A stretch of DNA of 64,000 nucleotides from Vibrio astriarenae (GCF_010587385.1 NZ_CP047475.1:2790001-2854000); one strand, 5' to 3'; counted from the stretch's first letter, positions 42,829-53,480 are shown. Program-made: numbers and translations. The notes: generated from the sequence alone by a model not told the origin.

Positions 42829-44013
42829 TTAATCAAAGATTTTAGCAACAACACCAGCGCCTACAGTACGGCCACCTTCACGGATAGCGAAACGTAGACC
42901 TTCGTCCATAGCGATAGGAGCGATTAGTTCAACAGTCATTTGAACGTTATCGCCTGGCATTACCATTTCTACGCCTTCTGGAAGCTGGATGTCACCTGTT
43001 ACGTCAGTTGTACGGAAGTAGAACTGTGGACGGTAGCCTTTGAAGAAAGGAGTGTGACGGCCGCCTTCGTCTTTAGAAAGTACGTATACTTCAGACTCGA
43101 ACTTAGTGTGTGGGTTGATTGAGCCAGGAGCTGCAAGAACTTGACCACGCTCAACTTCGTCACGCTTAGTACCACGTAGAAGTGCACCAACGTTCTCACC
43201 AGCACGACCTTCGTCAAGAAGCTTACGGAACATTTCAACACCAGTACATGTAGTAGTAGTAGTGTCTTTGATACCAACGATTTCTACTTCGTCACCTACA
43301 GTTAGGATACCGCGCTCGATACGACCAGTTACAACTGTACCACGACCTTGGATTGAGAATACGTCTTCGATTGGTAGTAGGAACGGCTGGTCTACAGCAC
43401 GCTCTGGCTCTGGGATGTAAGAATCTAGAGCTTCTGCTAGCTCAACGATCTTGTCTTCCCATTGCTTCTCACCGTTTAGTGCGCCAAGAGCTGAACCTTG
43501 GATTACTGGTAGGTCATCACCTGGGAATTCGTACTCAGAAAGAAGTTCACGAACTTCCATTTCTACTAGTTCTAGTAGCTCTTCATCGTCAACCATGTCA
43601 CATTTGTTCATGAATACGATGATGTATGGGATACCAACCTGACGGCCTAGTAGGATGTGCTCACGAGTCTGAGGCATTGGGCCGTCAGTTGCAGCAACAA
43701 CTAGGATACCACCGTCCATCTGTGCAGCACCTGTGATCATGTTCTTAACATAATCCGCGTGTCCTGGACAGTCTACGTGTGCGTAGTGACGTGATGGAGT
43801 GTCGTACTCTACGTGAGAAGTAGCGATTGTGATACCGCGCTCACGCTCTTCTGGAGCGTTATCGATAGATGCGAAGTCTTTCGCTTCACCGCCGTATACT
43901 TTTGCAAGAGTAGTACAGATCGCAGCAGTTAGAGTTGTTTTACCGTGGTCAACGTGGCCGATAGTACCAACGTTAACGTGCGGTTTCGTACGTTCAAATT
44001 TTTCTTTAGACAT
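42829..44013 (-). CDS. tufB: Elongation factor Tu
   Basis: Delivers aminoacyl-tRNA to the ribosome. 394 residues. G1 [13 protein letters not shown], switch [15 protein letters not shown] and G4 NKCDMVDD are intact. As the copy linked to thrU-tyrU-glyT-thrT it is tufB by E. coli naming; a second tuf gene is expected after fusA, left of the window. Codon use is extremely biased. Confidence 0.98.
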   Translation of the reverse strand: MSKEKFERTKPHVNVGTIGHVDHGKTTLTAAICTTLAKVYGGEAKDFASIDNAPEERERGITIATSHVEYDTPSRHYAHVDCPGHADYVKNMITGAAQMDGGILVVAATDGPMPQTREHILLGRQVGIPYIIVFMNKCDMVDDEELLELVEMEVRELLSEYEFPGDDLPVIQGSALGALNGEKQWEDKIVELAEALDSYIPEPERAVDQPFLLPIEDVFSIQGRGTVVTGRIERGILTVGDEVEIVGIKDTTTTTCTGVEMFRKLLDEGRAGENVGALLRGTKRDEVERGQVLAAPGSINPHTKFESEVYVLSKDEGGRHTPFFKGYRPQFYFRTTDVTGDIQLPEGVEMVMPGDNVQMTVELIAPIAMDEGLRFAIREGGRTVGAGVVAKIFD

Positions 44014-44151
44014 GGTTTGTCCCTCTAGGTACGGATATTAAGTGGCTTTGATGACCACGCTACCAAAATAGTTTGGCAATAAACTTACTCTCAACAACTA
44101 AACGTAGTTTAGATGAAAGAAAGTATCAAAAGGAAATGTTTGCTTGAGAGC

Positions 44152-44227
<76 letters not shown>

Positions 44228-44239
44228 ACTCTAAAGGAG

Positions 44240-44314
<75 letters not shown>

Positions 44315-44349
44315 ACACGTAACTCTTAAACGCTATTTCCTAAAGAATA

Positions 44350-44434
<85 letters not shown>

Positions 44435-44483
44435 ACAGAACTTGTATCCATTTTCGTCTTCATTGCCCTAGGCAAAGTGAAAA

Positions 44484-44559
<76 letters not shown>

Positions 44560-44572
44560 ACAAGTGGGGCGC

Positions 44573-44601
44573 ATTCTATTGAATGATTTATTCCCTTGCA
44601 A
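44573..44601 (-). promoter_or_regulatory. Promoter of thrU-tyrU-glyT-thrT-tufB
   Basis: Minus-strand TTGCAA, 17 bases, TAGAAT, followed by the discriminator GCGCCCC typical of stringently controlled stable RNA promoters. Confidence 0.8.
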
Positions 44602-44778
44602 TACTAAAAGTAAAAAAAATCGCGAATTTAAACACAATTTTTGTTTGCAGCGTGATTTTGTACAAAAGTTATGCATTAACCACATTAATCTGGCGTCAAT
44701 ATTTGCATTCTATAGTGTGTGCGGTATGTTCCTCGAACAAACACGTATTAGTCTATGATTCGGCTAGCTTTTGATTCA

Positions 44779-45726
44779 ATGAACTCAATAATGGACAAAA
44801 CCATGACACCTTACCTTAGTTTTGATCGCCAACAGTGGGCTGAACTGCGCAATTCAGTGCCAATGACCCTGAGTGAACAGGACCTGATCGAGCTGCAAGG
44901 TGTGAACGAGAGCCTGACGATGGAAGAGGCGGTAGAAATCTACCTGCCGCTTGCTCGCCTTATCAATCTCTATATTGAGTCGCGCCAAGGCCGAAATACC
45001 GTGTTAAACAACTTCCTGGGCAATCGCACCAACAAGCCACCATTCATTATTGGTATTGCAGGTAGTGTCGCAGTTGGAAAGAGTACTACGGCTCGTCTTC
45101 TTCAAGCACTGCTCTCACGCTGGGACAACCACCCCAAGGTAGAGCTCGTAACCACCGATGGTTTCCTCTACCCGAAAAAGATTTTAGAGGAACGTGACAT
45201 TATGCATCGTAAGGGCTTTCCTGAGTCGTATGACATTCGCAGACTCGTCGACTTTGTTGCAAAAGCCAAAGCGGGACAGTTTCCTTTGAGCGTGCCGGTA
45301 TACTCACACCTCACCTATGATATTACCGATGAAGAGTACGTGATTGATACACCAGATGTGATCATCATCGAAGGACTGAACGTGCTGCAAAGCGGTATGG
45401 ATTATCCCCATGAGCCGCACCGTGTGTTCATTTCTGATTTCTTAGATTTCTCTTTGTATGTGGATGCAGAGCCCGAAACGATTGAACAGTGGTATGTCGA
45501 GCGTTTCCTCAAGTTCCGTAAAGGGGCATTTATGGATGAAAACTCTTATTTCCATCACTACACCAAATTAACCGAGCAGCAAGCGATAGACAAAGCTCAG
45601 TCAATCTGGGCAAGCATCAATGGTAAGAACCTTTTTGACAATATCCTGCCAACAAGAGAACGCGCTCGGCTGATTTTGAAGAAGGGTGAGAGGCATTTGG
45701 TGGAACAGGTACTGCTTAGAAAGTAA
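44779..45726 (+). CDS. coaA: Type I pantothenate kinase
   Basis: First step of coenzyme A synthesis. 315 residues from the ATG at 44779, which aligns with the E. coli start relative to the shared MTPYL; ATG codons at 44755, 44791 and 44803 are alternatives and none has a strong ribosome binding site. The P-loop [14 protein letters not shown] is near residue 93, and the VTTDGFLYP and YDIRRLVDF motifs match the family. Divergent from the tRNA-tufB operon. Confidence 0.95.
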   Translation: MNSIMDKTMTPYLSFDRQQWAELRNSVPMTLSEQDLIELQGVNESLTMEEAVEIYLPLARLINLYIESRQGRNTVLNNFLGNRTNKPPFIIGIAGSVAVGKSTTARLLQALLSRWDNHPKVELVTTDGFLYPKKILEERDIMHRKGFPESYDIRRLVDFVAKAKAGQFPLSVPVYSHLTYDITDEEYVIDTPDVIIIEGLNVLQSGMDYPHEPHRVFISDFLDFSLYVDAEPETIEQWYVERFLKFRKGAFMDENSYFHHYTKLTEQQAIDKAQSIWASINGKNLFDNILPTRERARLILKKGERHLVEQVLLRK

Positions 45727-45781
45727 CTTTATTCTAAATTCTAAGACTCTGCCATCCAAAAAAACCGTCATCCCAACGCCC

Positions 45782-45872
45782 CGTCATCCTGAACTCGTTT
45801 CAGGATCTACTCATCGCACGTGAAATGTCTGCGTCCCTCTCGGCTAGATGCTGAAATAAATTCAGCATGACG
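45782..45872. repeat. Palindromic intergenic element with inverted ends
   Basis: 91 bases. The ends CGTCATCCTGAA and TTCAGCATGACG are inverted repeats with one mismatch. Each end is itself a small hairpin (CCTGAA..TTTCAGG and GCTGAA..TTCAGC). A short CCGTCATCCC fragment lies just before it at 45765. Similar CGTCATCCTGAA-type repeats are common between genes in marine gammaproteobacteria as I recall. No ORF inside. MITE-like or REP-like, non-autonomous. Confidence 0.6.
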
Positions 45873-45907
45873 ATTCCATTTTTGGTCAATACATTTGTTA
45901 GAAAAAC

Positions 45908-45936
45908 AAAAACGGCAGCACTGTTGTGCTGCCGTT
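45908..45936 (-). terminator. Rho-independent terminator after the DUF805 gene
   Basis: Eleven-base perfect stem AACGGCAGCAC/GTGCTGCCGTT, four-base loop, then TTTTTGTTTTT on the minus strand. Confidence 0.9.
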
Positions 45937-45956
45937 GAGAACTCATTTGTCCGAAC

Positions 45957-46376
45957 CTAGTTCCTTACAGGATCTTGACCATACTGATTAGCGCCATCTG
46001 TCCCTTTCATCAAACCACACTCAATGAATATCCATAGACCACAAGCTAACGCCGCGATTGATACCAGCATTTGAATCATCGACGATTCAGTGACCAAGTC
46101 TCCCGCCGGGGCTGCGAGTCGACCTATTATCAGAGGAATATTTAGCAGAAGAAAAGTCGTAGGACGATTTCTGTCATGCCAACGCTTTGCGGTGATCGCT
46201 AAATCGGGGATGAGTATGACCAGCAAAAATGCGGGCAGTAGTAAATGGGCGAGATTCGGAAATAAGGTATTAATTCCTGCGGCAAAGCCAACTATCGACA
46301 GGTAATACACCACATTCCAAATCCAAAATGTCTTTCGACCGACACGGCCTTGAAAAGAAAACAGTAACTCTTTCAT
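45957..46376 (-). CDS. DUF805 family membrane protein
   Basis: 139 residues from the ATG at 46374-46376, giving the standard MKELLFSFQGRVGRKTFWIW start of the family; an upstream ATG is possible but atypical. Four hydrophobic segments. The family motif ITAKRWHDRNRPT is in the middle (the D-x-G/N position after RWHD). Function unknown; homologues are inner membrane proteins often found alone. Convergent with coaA. Confidence 0.85.
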   Translation of the reverse strand: MKELLFSFQGRVGRKTFWIWNVVYYLSIVGFAAGINTLFPNLAHLLLPAFLLVILIPDLAITAKRWHDRNRPTTFLLLNIPLIIGRLAAPAGDLVTESSMIQMLVSIAALACGLWIFIECGLMKGTDGANQYGQDPVRN

Positions 46377-46460
46377 TGCTATCCAACTTGTATTGTACAT
46401 CTAACCCCACTCTGCGGTGGGCGTCGCTAGGTTATACCACAGTTGGCAGCAATAACGTGC

Positions 46461-46808
46461 TTAATTGACGACTTTCTGGAAACAGCTTCGATCCATATCG
46501 CGAATATTAATCGTCAAACTCTTGATATGACTGGCTTGCTCTGCAAGGACGACCATCAAACCTCGCGACAACTCTCGCTTTTGCTCCTCGGTGCGACCAT
46601 CCAACAGCTCAAAGGTGATATGAATAAAATCGCTATCGTCCTCGTCTTCACCAATCAGCCAATGGTGACAACGCAGTGCTCGTGATTTGATGGATGTCAC
46701 GTCAAACAAGCCACTATCGATTGCTACTCTGTGCAAATCCTCAAGTAGCCCCTGTACATTTACCTGCTCTTCCACCGTATTGGTGTATTCCATGATCAAA
46801 TTGGGCAC
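46461..46808 (-). CDS. 5-carboxymethyl-2-hydroxymuconate isomerase-like tautomerase
   Basis: 115 residues if started at the GTG at 46806-46808. This start has AAGGA eight bases upstream and yields M-P-N-L-I-M-E-Y, which places the catalytic Pro directly after Met as in CHMI and the wider tautomerase family. The ATG two codons earlier lies only two bases from the same Shine-Dalgarno and would bury that proline at position 4. In hydroxyphenylacetate degradation CHMI (HpaF/HpcD) works with a gene cluster that is absent here, so the substrate is open. Confidence 0.8.
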   Translation of the reverse strand: MPNLIMEYTNTVEEQVNVQGLLEDLHRVAIDSGLFDVTSIKSRALRCHHWLIGEDEDDSDFIHITFELLDGRTEEQKRELSRGLMVVLAEQASHIKSLTINIRDMDRSCFQKVVN

Positions 46809-47069
46809 GTTCATCTTCCTTAATTGCACAAACTCCTTGTGTCGTTATACCTGTAAATCAGTCAATTTGGCATATCAGAGCTGCATAGTGTCTAGTCGGT
46901 CACAGAGCAACCAAGCAGCGAAACCCAGAAAGATATGACGGGAGTCATGATCTAGCAAAATTTATCTGTTATATTCATTCGCACACTAGTGAATGACCTT
47001 GCGGGGGCAAAGACGGTTGTTCACGATAGATTTTTATTATTTTATTTAATTAGATATGGAGATATTCCT

Positions 47070-47840
47070 ATGCGTCGTCCTGTAGTGATGGGTAACTGGA
47101 AACTGAACGGTAGCAAAGCAATGGTAACTGAGCTACTTACTGGCCTTAATAAGGAACTTGAAGGCGTAACTGGCGTTGACGTAGCCGTTGCTCCACCAGC
47201 ACTTTACATCGATCTAGCTGAGCGCCTAATCAAAGAAGGCGGCGACAAGATCATTCTTGGTGCACAAAACACTGACGTAAACAACAGTGGCGCATACACT
47301 GGCGACATGTCTCCTGAAATGCTGAAAGACTTCGGCGCAACTCACATCATCATCGGTCACTCTGAGCGTCGTGAATACCACAACGAATCAGACGAGTTCG
47401 TTGCTAAGAAATTCGCTTTCCTAAAAGAGAACGGCCTAAAACCTGTTTTCTGTATCGGTGAATCTGAAGCACAAAACGAAGCAGGCGAAACTGAAGCAGT
47501 ATGTGCTCGTCAAATCAACGCAGTGATTGACGCGTACGGTGTAGAAGCACTAAACGGCGCTATCATCGCTTACGAACCAATCTGGGCTATCGGTACTGGT
47601 AAAGCAGCAACAGCTGAAGATGCACAGCGCATCCACGCTTCTATCCGTGCAATGATCGCAGAAAAAGACGCAGCTGTAGCTGAGCAAGTAATCATCCAAT
47701 ACGGTGGTTCTGTTAAGCCAGAGAACGCTGAATCTTACTTCGCACAACCAGACATCGATGGTGCTCTAGTTGGCGGTGCAGCTCTAAATGCAGAAGGTTT
47801 CGCAGCTATCGCTAAAGCAGCGGCAGCAGCAAAAGCTTAA
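47070..47840 (+). CDS. tpiA: Triosephosphate isomerase
   Basis: Glycolytic enzyme interconverting dihydroxyacetone phosphate and glyceraldehyde 3-phosphate. 256 residues from the ATG at 47070 with a GGAG upstream; the longer reading from 46989 is not real. Starts [15 protein letters not shown]. Active site: Lys in NWKLNG, His in [10 protein letters not shown] and Glu in [14 protein letters not shown]. Highly biased codons. Terminator follows. Confidence 0.98.
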   Translation: MRRPVVMGNWKLNGSKAMVTELLTGLNKELEGVTGVDVAVAPPALYIDLAERLIKEGGDKIILGAQNTDVNNSGAYTGDMSPEMLKDFGATHIIIGHSERREYHNESDEFVAKKFAFLKENGLKPVFCIGESEAQNEAGETEAVCARQINAVIDAYGVEALNGAIIAYEPIWAIGTGKAATAEDAQRIHASIRAMIAEKDAAVAEQVIIQYGGSVKPENAESYFAQPDIDGALVGGAALNAEGFAAIAKAAAAAKA

Positions 47841-47866
47841 TCACTAGATTCATTTCTAGATAAAGA

Positions 47867-47897
47867 AAATGGTCAGCTGCTGCTGGCCATTTTTTTA
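47867..47897 (+). terminator. Rho-independent terminator after tpiA
   Basis: Ten-base stem AAATGGTCAG/CTGGCCATTT (one G-U) and a T run. Confidence 0.9.
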
Positions 47898-47992
47898 TGT
47901 CCCATAAAGAGCAAATCAAGTAACCTAGCTTTCCTATCTAAAATTTAAAGACAGTCTCAAGTTCTGAGGAAATCTCAAGTAGTGGTGAAGGG

Positions 47993-49336
47993 ATGCTAGA
48001 CAAACACGGGTTATTATCCGAGCCCGTAACGCAAGTGCTCAGACAAATGACGGTGCCGATGACCTTCGGTATGGTCGCGGTATTAATGTTTAACCTGGTT
48101 GATACCTTCTTTATCTCGCTGTTAGGGACACAAGCGCTAGCGGCGATCAGCTTTACCTTCCCAGTGACATTCGCAGTCAACTGCATCACCATGGGTATTG
48201 GTATGGGGCTATCCACTCATATCGGCCGACTGCTCGGTAAAGGGGACACTCAACAAGCGGCTGCCCTATCGACCCACGGACTACTACTCGCAATCAGTTT
48301 AATGGTTCTGGCCAGCATTGCGGGCTTCTTCTCCATCGAACCACTCTTTTCGCTGCTAGGTGCAGACCAAGAGCTTATACCGCTAATAAAAGAGTATATG
48401 CAGGTTTGGTATCTCGCCGTTCCGCTGCTGGTGATTCCAATGGCTGGCAACAGCGCGATTCGTGCCTCGGGTGATACCAAGACACCCGCGAAAATTATGA
48501 TGCTATCGGGCGTGCTCAATGGTCTACTCGACCCATTGTTGATTTTTGGGGTTGGCCCTTTTCCAGAACTCGGTATTCAGGGCGCGGCGATTGCCAGCGC
48601 CATCAGTTGGCTAGCGGCACTGTGTGCCTCACTGTATGTCTTAAAGTATCGGGAAAAACTGCTTTCGCTACCCAAGCTTAAACGCATCATTCATGACTGG
48701 GTTGCCATCTTAAGTGTCGGTTTACCCGCAGCATTCTCAACCGCAATGACACCACTGGCCGGCGCAATCCTAATGAAAATGCTCTCTGTGTATGGCAACT
48801 CTGCGGTTGCTGCGTTGGGCGCAGCGCAGCGGGTCGAATCAATATTAATTCTGGTACTGATGGCGCTTACCTCCGCCCTCACCCCTTTTATGGCGCAAAA
48901 CTTTGGCGCGAATCAACCGCAGCGTAGCTTTCAAGGTTTGTTCCTGAGTATGCGCTTCTCTATCGTCTTTCAGCTGCTGATTTTTATTATCATGGTGCCA
49001 CTGAGCGTGCCAATTTCAGCGCTATTCTCTCAAGAAGCACACGTCAAACACCTGCTTTGGCAGTATCTGCTTATTGTGCCAGCCAGCTATGGCTTTCAGG
49101 GGATATTGATGATGTTAAGCTCCGCCTTGAATGCACTTCATCGCCCACTGCTTGCTTTCCAATGGAATGCGATGCGCTTATTCCTATTCACCCTGCCGTG
49201 TGCATGGCTAGGAGGCTATTGGTATGGCGCTGAAGGGATATTTATCGGTGTTGCGGTGGGTAACGTTGTCGGTGGGTGTTTGGGGTATCTGTATGCCTTG
49301 CACTTGCGCAGGCGCTACTGTGCGGTAAGCCTATAG
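47993..49336 (+). CDS. MATE family efflux transporter
   Basis: 447 residues, twelve membrane segments. The first helix FNLVDTFFISLLGTQALAAI and the repeat-start features of the second half (AALGAAQRVESILILVLMAL) match the DinF/NorM group of cation-coupled multidrug exporters. Substrate unknown. A GAAGGG ribosome binding site lies just ahead of the ATG. Convergent with rraA. Confidence 0.9.
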   Translation: MLDKHGLLSEPVTQVLRQMTVPMTFGMVAVLMFNLVDTFFISLLGTQALAAISFTFPVTFAVNCITMGIGMGLSTHIGRLLGKGDTQQAAALSTHGLLLAISLMVLASIAGFFSIEPLFSLLGADQELIPLIKEYMQVWYLAVPLLVIPMAGNSAIRASGDTKTPAKIMMLSGVLNGLLDPLLIFGVGPFPELGIQGAAIASAISWLAALCASLYVLKYREKLLSLPKLKRIIHDWVAILSVGLPAAFSTAMTPLAGAILMKMLSVYGNSAVAALGAAQRVESILILVLMALTSALTPFMAQNFGANQPQRSFQGLFLSMRFSIVFQLLIFIIMVPLSVPISALFSQEAHVKHLLWQYLLIVPASYGFQGILMMLSSALNALHRPLLAFQWNAMRLFLFTLPCAWLGGYWYGAEGIFIGVAVGNVVGGCLGYLYALHLRRRYCAVSL

Positions 49337-49340
49337 ATAT

Positions 49341-49366
49341 GCGCTAAACCTCTGGCGGTTCAGCGC
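49341..49366. other. Hairpin between the convergent MATE and rraA genes
   Basis: GCGCTAAACC/GGTTCAGCGC, a ten-position stem with one mismatch and a six-base loop. There is no T run on either side, so it is at best a weak or Rho-assisted end. Confidence 0.4.
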
Positions 49367-49382
49367 ACAAGCAAGTCAACCG

Positions 49383-49898
49383 TTAGGCTTCTGGGCCTTC
49401 TTCCTCAATCTCGAAATCGACATCAAGAGGCTCTTGCGACAAGATAATGCCCGTATTGTCTGCGTACACATAGTCTTCAGCGAGGAAAGTGACACCACCG
49501 AAGTTAACCGCGACATCAATCTCACCAATACCTTGTTGTGATGAACCGACGGGAATCGACGCCAAGGCATGAATGCCGATATTCATATCCTCTAGCTCAT
49601 CGACTTCGCGCACACAGCCATAGATAACCAGCCCTTCCCACTCGTTTTCTTCTGCCAAGGCCGCAAGCTCAGCATCAATCAGCGCACGGCGCAATGAGCC
49701 GCCACCGTCAACTAAGAGAACACGTCCTTCACCTTCTTGCTCCAGGACGTCACGAATAATGCCATTATCCTCAAAGCACTTTACCGTTGTCACTTGACCG
49801 GCAAAAGAGGCACAACCACCGAAGTTGGTAAACATGGGTTCAACCACATCGACTTGATCGAGATAGATATCACATAGCGCGGAGGTGTTGTATTCCAT
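49383..49898 (-). CDS. rraA: Regulator of ribonuclease activity A
   Basis: Binds RNase E and inhibits its action, altering mRNA decay. 171 residues, trimeric RraA fold with the conserved [34 protein letters not shown] and VNFGGVTF segments. A strongly acidic C-terminus ([13 protein letters not shown]). Downstream of menA, as in E. coli. Confidence 0.96.
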   Translation of the reverse strand: MEYNTSALCDIYLDQVDVVEPMFTNFGGCASFAGQVTTVKCFEDNGIIRDVLEQEGEGRVLLVDGGGSLRRALIDAELAALAEENEWEGLVIYGCVREVDELEDMNIGIHALASIPVGSSQQGIGEIDVAVNFGGVTFLAEDYVYADNTGIILSQEPLDVDFEIEEEGPEA

Positions 49899-49972
49899 AA
49901 CGGTTCTCTTCGTAAAATGAGCCTATTTCGAGTATATCGCGTCAACAAGTCATTGCAATGACAGGCCGTTTT

Positions 49973-50905
49973 CTAGCTCACAATTAGGGTAAAAATAGTC
50001 AACAAAACAAACACTAAATTTGATACTAAGGCGCATTTCACCATCTGTGGGAGTTGCGGTGCGAGCTCCTTTGGCTCTTTAGCCTGCTGAACAATCGCAA
50101 GATGCTCCTTGGTCACAAGCAGTGCGACCAGCCAGCCCGCTAACAACCAAAATGGCGTCGCCATCAGCAAGTTGGTGATCATCAAACTCGCGATGCCTGT
50201 CACCACCAAAACATAGTGATAGCGCTTGGCCCCATCTAGGCCTAGTCTCACCGCTACCGTGCGTTTTCCACACTCTGCGTCATTTTCGATATCGCGCATG
50301 TTATTCACATTCAGAACCGCGACAGAGAGTAAGCCGCAACCTATCGCAGGTAAAAGCGTCACTACTGAGAGTGTTCCGGTATGCAAGAAATAGGTCCCAA
50401 GTACACCCAGTAAACCAAAGAAGGTGAAAACCGAGATATCCCCTAACCCAACATAACCATAGGGCTTAGAGCCCATGGTGTAGGCGATGGCGGCTCCAAT
50501 GGCCAACAGCCCTAGGCCACAGAACACCAGTACATTTTGCAGCGAATCTAGAGAATAAGTCACCAAAGCCAAGCCCGATATCACAGTGAGCACTACGTTC
50601 ACCGCGATGGCTTTGCGCATGGTCGATAAGCTCACCGCGCCTGATTGAATCGCACGCATTGGCCCAATGCGCTTCTCGTTGTCGGTGCCTTTTTCCGCAT
50701 CACCGTAATCGTTGGCGAGATTTGACAAGATTTGCAGTAGCGTCGCCGTTAACAAGGCCAGCAGTGCTACAGGCAACGAAAACGCACCTTCACTGTACGC
50801 CAGCGCACTGGCCGTAATGATAGAGGTTAATGCCAGTGGCAGAGTCTTTGGCCTTGCGGCGCTGAGCCATACCGACAAGGTTGCTGGCGACGATGTTTGA
50901 GTCAT
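49973..50905 (-). CDS. menA: 1,4-dihydroxy-2-naphthoate octaprenyltransferase
   Basis: Membrane UbiA-type prenyltransferase of menaquinone synthesis. 310 residues, about nine membrane helices. The first Asp motif is NDYGDAEKGTDNEKRIGP near residue 65 and the second is NNMRDIENDAECGKRT near 200. Menaquinone serves fumarate and other anaerobic respiration, which fits the Dcu and formate dehydrogenase genes nearby. Followed by rraA. Confidence 0.96.
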   Translation of the reverse strand: MTQTSSPATLSVWLSAARPKTLPLALTSIITASALAYSEGAFSLPVALLALLTATLLQILSNLANDYGDAEKGTDNEKRIGPMRAIQSGAVSLSTMRKAIAVNVVLTVISGLALVTYSLDSLQNVLVFCGLGLLAIGAAIAYTMGSKPYGYVGLGDISVFTFFGLLGVLGTYFLHTGTLSVVTLLPAIGCGLLSVAVLNVNNMRDIENDAECGKRTVAVRLGLDGAKRYHYVLVVTGIASLMITNLLMATPFWLLAGWLVALLVTKEHLAIVQQAKEPKELAPQLPQMVKCALVSNLVFVLLTIFTLIVS

Positions 50906-50979
50906 AAATCGTAAATCAAATAATGAGTTATTGATTGCATTCTGTCACACCACAAAGAGGGTGTCACAGGGATAGATAA

Positions 50980-51006
50980 GAAAAAAGGCCGCTAATAGCG
51001 ACCTTT
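50980..51006 (-). terminator. Rho-independent terminator after efp
   Basis: Stem AAAGGTCGCTA/TAGCGGCCTTT (one G-U) on the minus strand, then UUUUUUC. Confidence 0.88.
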
Positions 51007-51026
51007 CTTTACATACAGTAGCGTGA

Positions 51027-51593
51027 TTACTTCACACGACCTACGTATTCACCCGTACGAGTATCCACTTTGATCACTTCGCCGATCTGGATGAATAGAG
51101 GAACACGTACCACAGCGCCTGTCGTTAGTGTCGCTGGCTTACCGCCTGTACCCTGAGTGTCGCCTTTTAGGCCAGGGTCAGTTTCAGTAACTTCTAGCTC
51201 AACGAAGTTTGGTGGTGTTACTGCGATTGGGTTACCATTCCACAGCGTAAGCATACATGTGTTGTTTTCTACCAACCATTTTGCGTTTTCACCAACCGCT
51301 TTCTCGTCAGCTGCAATTTGCTCGAACGTTTCAGCGTTCATGAAGTGGAAGAATTCGCCATCGCTGTATAGGTAGTCTAGGTCTGTGTCTAGTACGTCTG
51401 CAACTTCAACGCTCTCACCAGACTTGAATGTTTTCTCTAGAACCTTACCAGAAAGCAGCTTACGGATTTTAACACGGTTAAACGCCTGACCTTTGCCTGG
51501 TTTTACATACTCGTTTTCGAGAATGACACAAGGCTCGTTATCAAGCATAATTTTAAGACCGCCTTTGAATTCATTCGTGCTAACAGTAGCCAT
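51027..51593 (-). CDS. efp: Elongation factor P
   Basis: Relieves ribosome stalling at polyproline. 188 residues. The loop [10 protein letters not shown] carries the Lys (residue 34) that EpmA and EpmB modify with beta-lysine. Divergent from epmB across 33 bases, so the factor and its modifying enzyme share a promoter region. Confidence 0.97.
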   Translation of the reverse strand: MATVSTNEFKGGLKIMLDNEPCVILENEYVKPGKGQAFNRVKIRKLLSGKVLEKTFKSGESVEVADVLDTDLDYLYSDGEFFHFMNAETFEQIAADEKAVGENAKWLVENNTCMLTLWNGNPIAVTPPNFVELEVTETDPGLKGDTQGTGGKPATLTTGAVVRVPLFIQIGEVIKVDTRTGEYVGRVK

Positions 51594-51626
51594 TTTTTCC
51601 TCTTACCATTCTTCGAGTTAAATTTA

Positions 51627-52649
51627 ATGCCGCACATCATAACCCGAAAAGTCGATTCTGTTGAGCAAAACTGGCTCAAACAGCTAGCTAATGGGATCTC
51701 TGATCCGACAAAACTGCTAGAACAGCTCGATATTGATCCCACGCCATGGCAATCAGGGTTTGCCGCACGCTCTTTATTTGCACAAAGAGTGCCTTTGAGT
51801 TTTGTAGAAAGAATGGAAAAAGGCAACATTCATGACCCACTACTGCGTCAAGTGTTACCGATTATCGAAGAGTTTGAGCAACCCAAGGGCTATGTGACCG
51901 ATCCACTGGGAGAGCAAGACAATGAGCAACCCGGCTTGCTACACAAGTATCGAAATCGCGTTCTTTTGATTGTTAAGGGCGGCTGTGCGATCAACTGCCG
52001 CTACTGCTTCCGTCGCCACTTCCCTTACCAAGACAACAAGGGCAGTAAAGCCGTTTGGCAACAGAGTCTCAACTATATCGCCGAGCACCCAGAGCTCAAT
52101 GAGGTCATCTTATCTGGTGGTGATCCCCTAATGGCAAAAGATCATGAACTCTCATGGCTGATCGAGCAAATTGCAGGTATCAAGCATATCACACGACTGC
52201 GCATTCATACCCGCCTCCCAATCGTGCTGCCGTCAAGGGTCACGCCAGAATTGCGCGCGACACTCCAGCGCTCCCGCCTGCAGGTGGTCTTGGTCACACA
52301 TATCAATCATGCCAACGAAATTGACCATGAAGTGACACAAGCAATGGCTGGACTCAAACTTGCGGGCGTGACGCTGCTCAATCAAGGCGTGCTACTCAAA
52401 GGGGTGAATGACGATGTGGATACGCAAGTTGCCCTAAGCAACCGCCTGTTTGAAGCAGGTATCCTACCCTACTATTTGCACGTGCTGGATAAGGTTCAAG
52501 GCGCGGCGCACTTCTACGTCAGTGATAAACGAGCCCGCGAAATCATGGCTGGCCTTATTGAACAAGTCTCAGGCTACCTCGTACCAAAACTCACCCGTGA
52601 ACAGAGCGGTAAAAAAAGCAAAACTCCGCTCGATCTGCACCTTGAGTAG
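51627..52649 (+). CDS. epmB: EF-P beta-lysylation protein EpmB (lysine 2,3-aminomutase)
   Basis: Radical SAM enzyme that turns (S)-alpha-lysine into (R)-beta-lysine for EF-P. 340 residues with the cluster motif CAINCRYCFRRHFPY (C-x3-C-x2-C) near residue 120 and the SGGDPLM loop. Shorter than clostridial aminomutases, as usual for EpmB. Adjacent to efp. Confidence 0.96.
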   Translation: MPHIITRKVDSVEQNWLKQLANGISDPTKLLEQLDIDPTPWQSGFAARSLFAQRVPLSFVERMEKGNIHDPLLRQVLPIIEEFEQPKGYVTDPLGEQDNEQPGLLHKYRNRVLLIVKGGCAINCRYCFRRHFPYQDNKGSKAVWQQSLNYIAEHPELNEVILSGGDPLMAKDHELSWLIEQIAGIKHITRLRIHTRLPIVLPSRVTPELRATLQRSRLQVVLVTHINHANEIDHEVTQAMAGLKLAGVTLLNQGVLLKGVNDDVDTQVALSNRLFEAGILPYYLHVLDKVQGAAHFYVSDKRAREIMAGLIEQVSGYLVPKLTREQSGKKSKTPLDLHLE

Positions 52650-52729
52650 TTGTCGTCTCGACAAATATTTTTCGTTTAATTCTGCAAGATATTGCCCCCA
52701 TACTCGCTCTCTTTTTATAGGGGGCTTGT

Positions 52730-53248
52730 ATGGATTATCTCATCTCACAAATTGTCGATATCGCACCGTTTGAATGGGCGGCGCTGCTGTGCTGTGCCAT
52801 CAATGGCTTGATGATCGGTATTGAACGCCAAACGCGAGGCAAACCTGTTGGCATTCGCACCTCAATCCTGATCATTGCTGGCACCTATATGTTTATGACC
52901 CTGGCAAAGTCCTTGTCAGTGAACAGCCTGGATCACGCACGCGTGCTCGGGCAGATCATTACTGGAGTAGGCTTTTTAGGTGCTGGGGTGATGATGACTC
53001 GTGATGGAAAGATTCATGGTGTGACGTCCGCCGCCATCATTTGGTTACTTGCCGCGCTAGGCATGACCATTGGTCTTGGCTACTGGCACCAATCGGTTGT
53101 TCTGACGCTTTTCGCCCTGCTTATTCTGCTCGGTGTCGATAAAGCTGAGAATCAGTTTAAAGCGCTACGTCGCGGGGTACACCAAAAAATCCAGCTACGC
53201 AGAAAGACGCGTACTAAAGTGCCACGCTCAATGGACAAGGTGGATTAA
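52730..53248 (+). CDS. MgtC/SapB family membrane protein
   Basis: 172 residues. The N-terminal half is the MgtC membrane domain with GIERQTRGKPVGIRTSILI and GQIITGVGFLGAGVMM; four to five helices. It lacks the large C-terminal ACT-like domain of virulence MgtC and ends in a short basic tail. Role likely in membrane energetics or Mg2+ stress; not specific. Confidence 0.88.
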   Translation: MDYLISQIVDIAPFEWAALLCCAINGLMIGIERQTRGKPVGIRTSILIIAGTYMFMTLAKSLSVNSLDHARVLGQIITGVGFLGAGVMMTRDGKIHGVTSAAIIWLLAALGMTIGLGYWHQSVVLTLFALLILLGVDKAENQFKALRRGVHQKIQLRRKTRTKVPRSMDKVD

Positions 53249-53480
53249 ATCCCGACAAATAAACAAGGATGTTTAACTGCTCCCAATGCACCCTCCACAT
53301 TTCATTTCTCCCTCAACATCACAAATATCAATCAATTAGGTCCTGTCAGTCACGAAACTTGACCAAAAACAATGAACCATTAGATGACAAAAATGTGGCA
53401 CGCAATAAGCAAGTTAGCTCACATATCCCCTAAGAGTTCTCCGCTACGATGAGTAAAAATAACTCAGTGGAGATACGATC

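Noticed and set aside
45782..45872. Integron attC (VCR) site
   Set aside because: No core GTTRRRY/RYYYAAC ends and no cassette genes; the inverted ends are CGTCAT-type.
53381..53440. CRP or FNR site upstream of the Dcu gene
   Set aside because: TGTGG and CTCACA half-sites are present but with the wrong spacing, and no TTGAT-x4-ATCAA is found.
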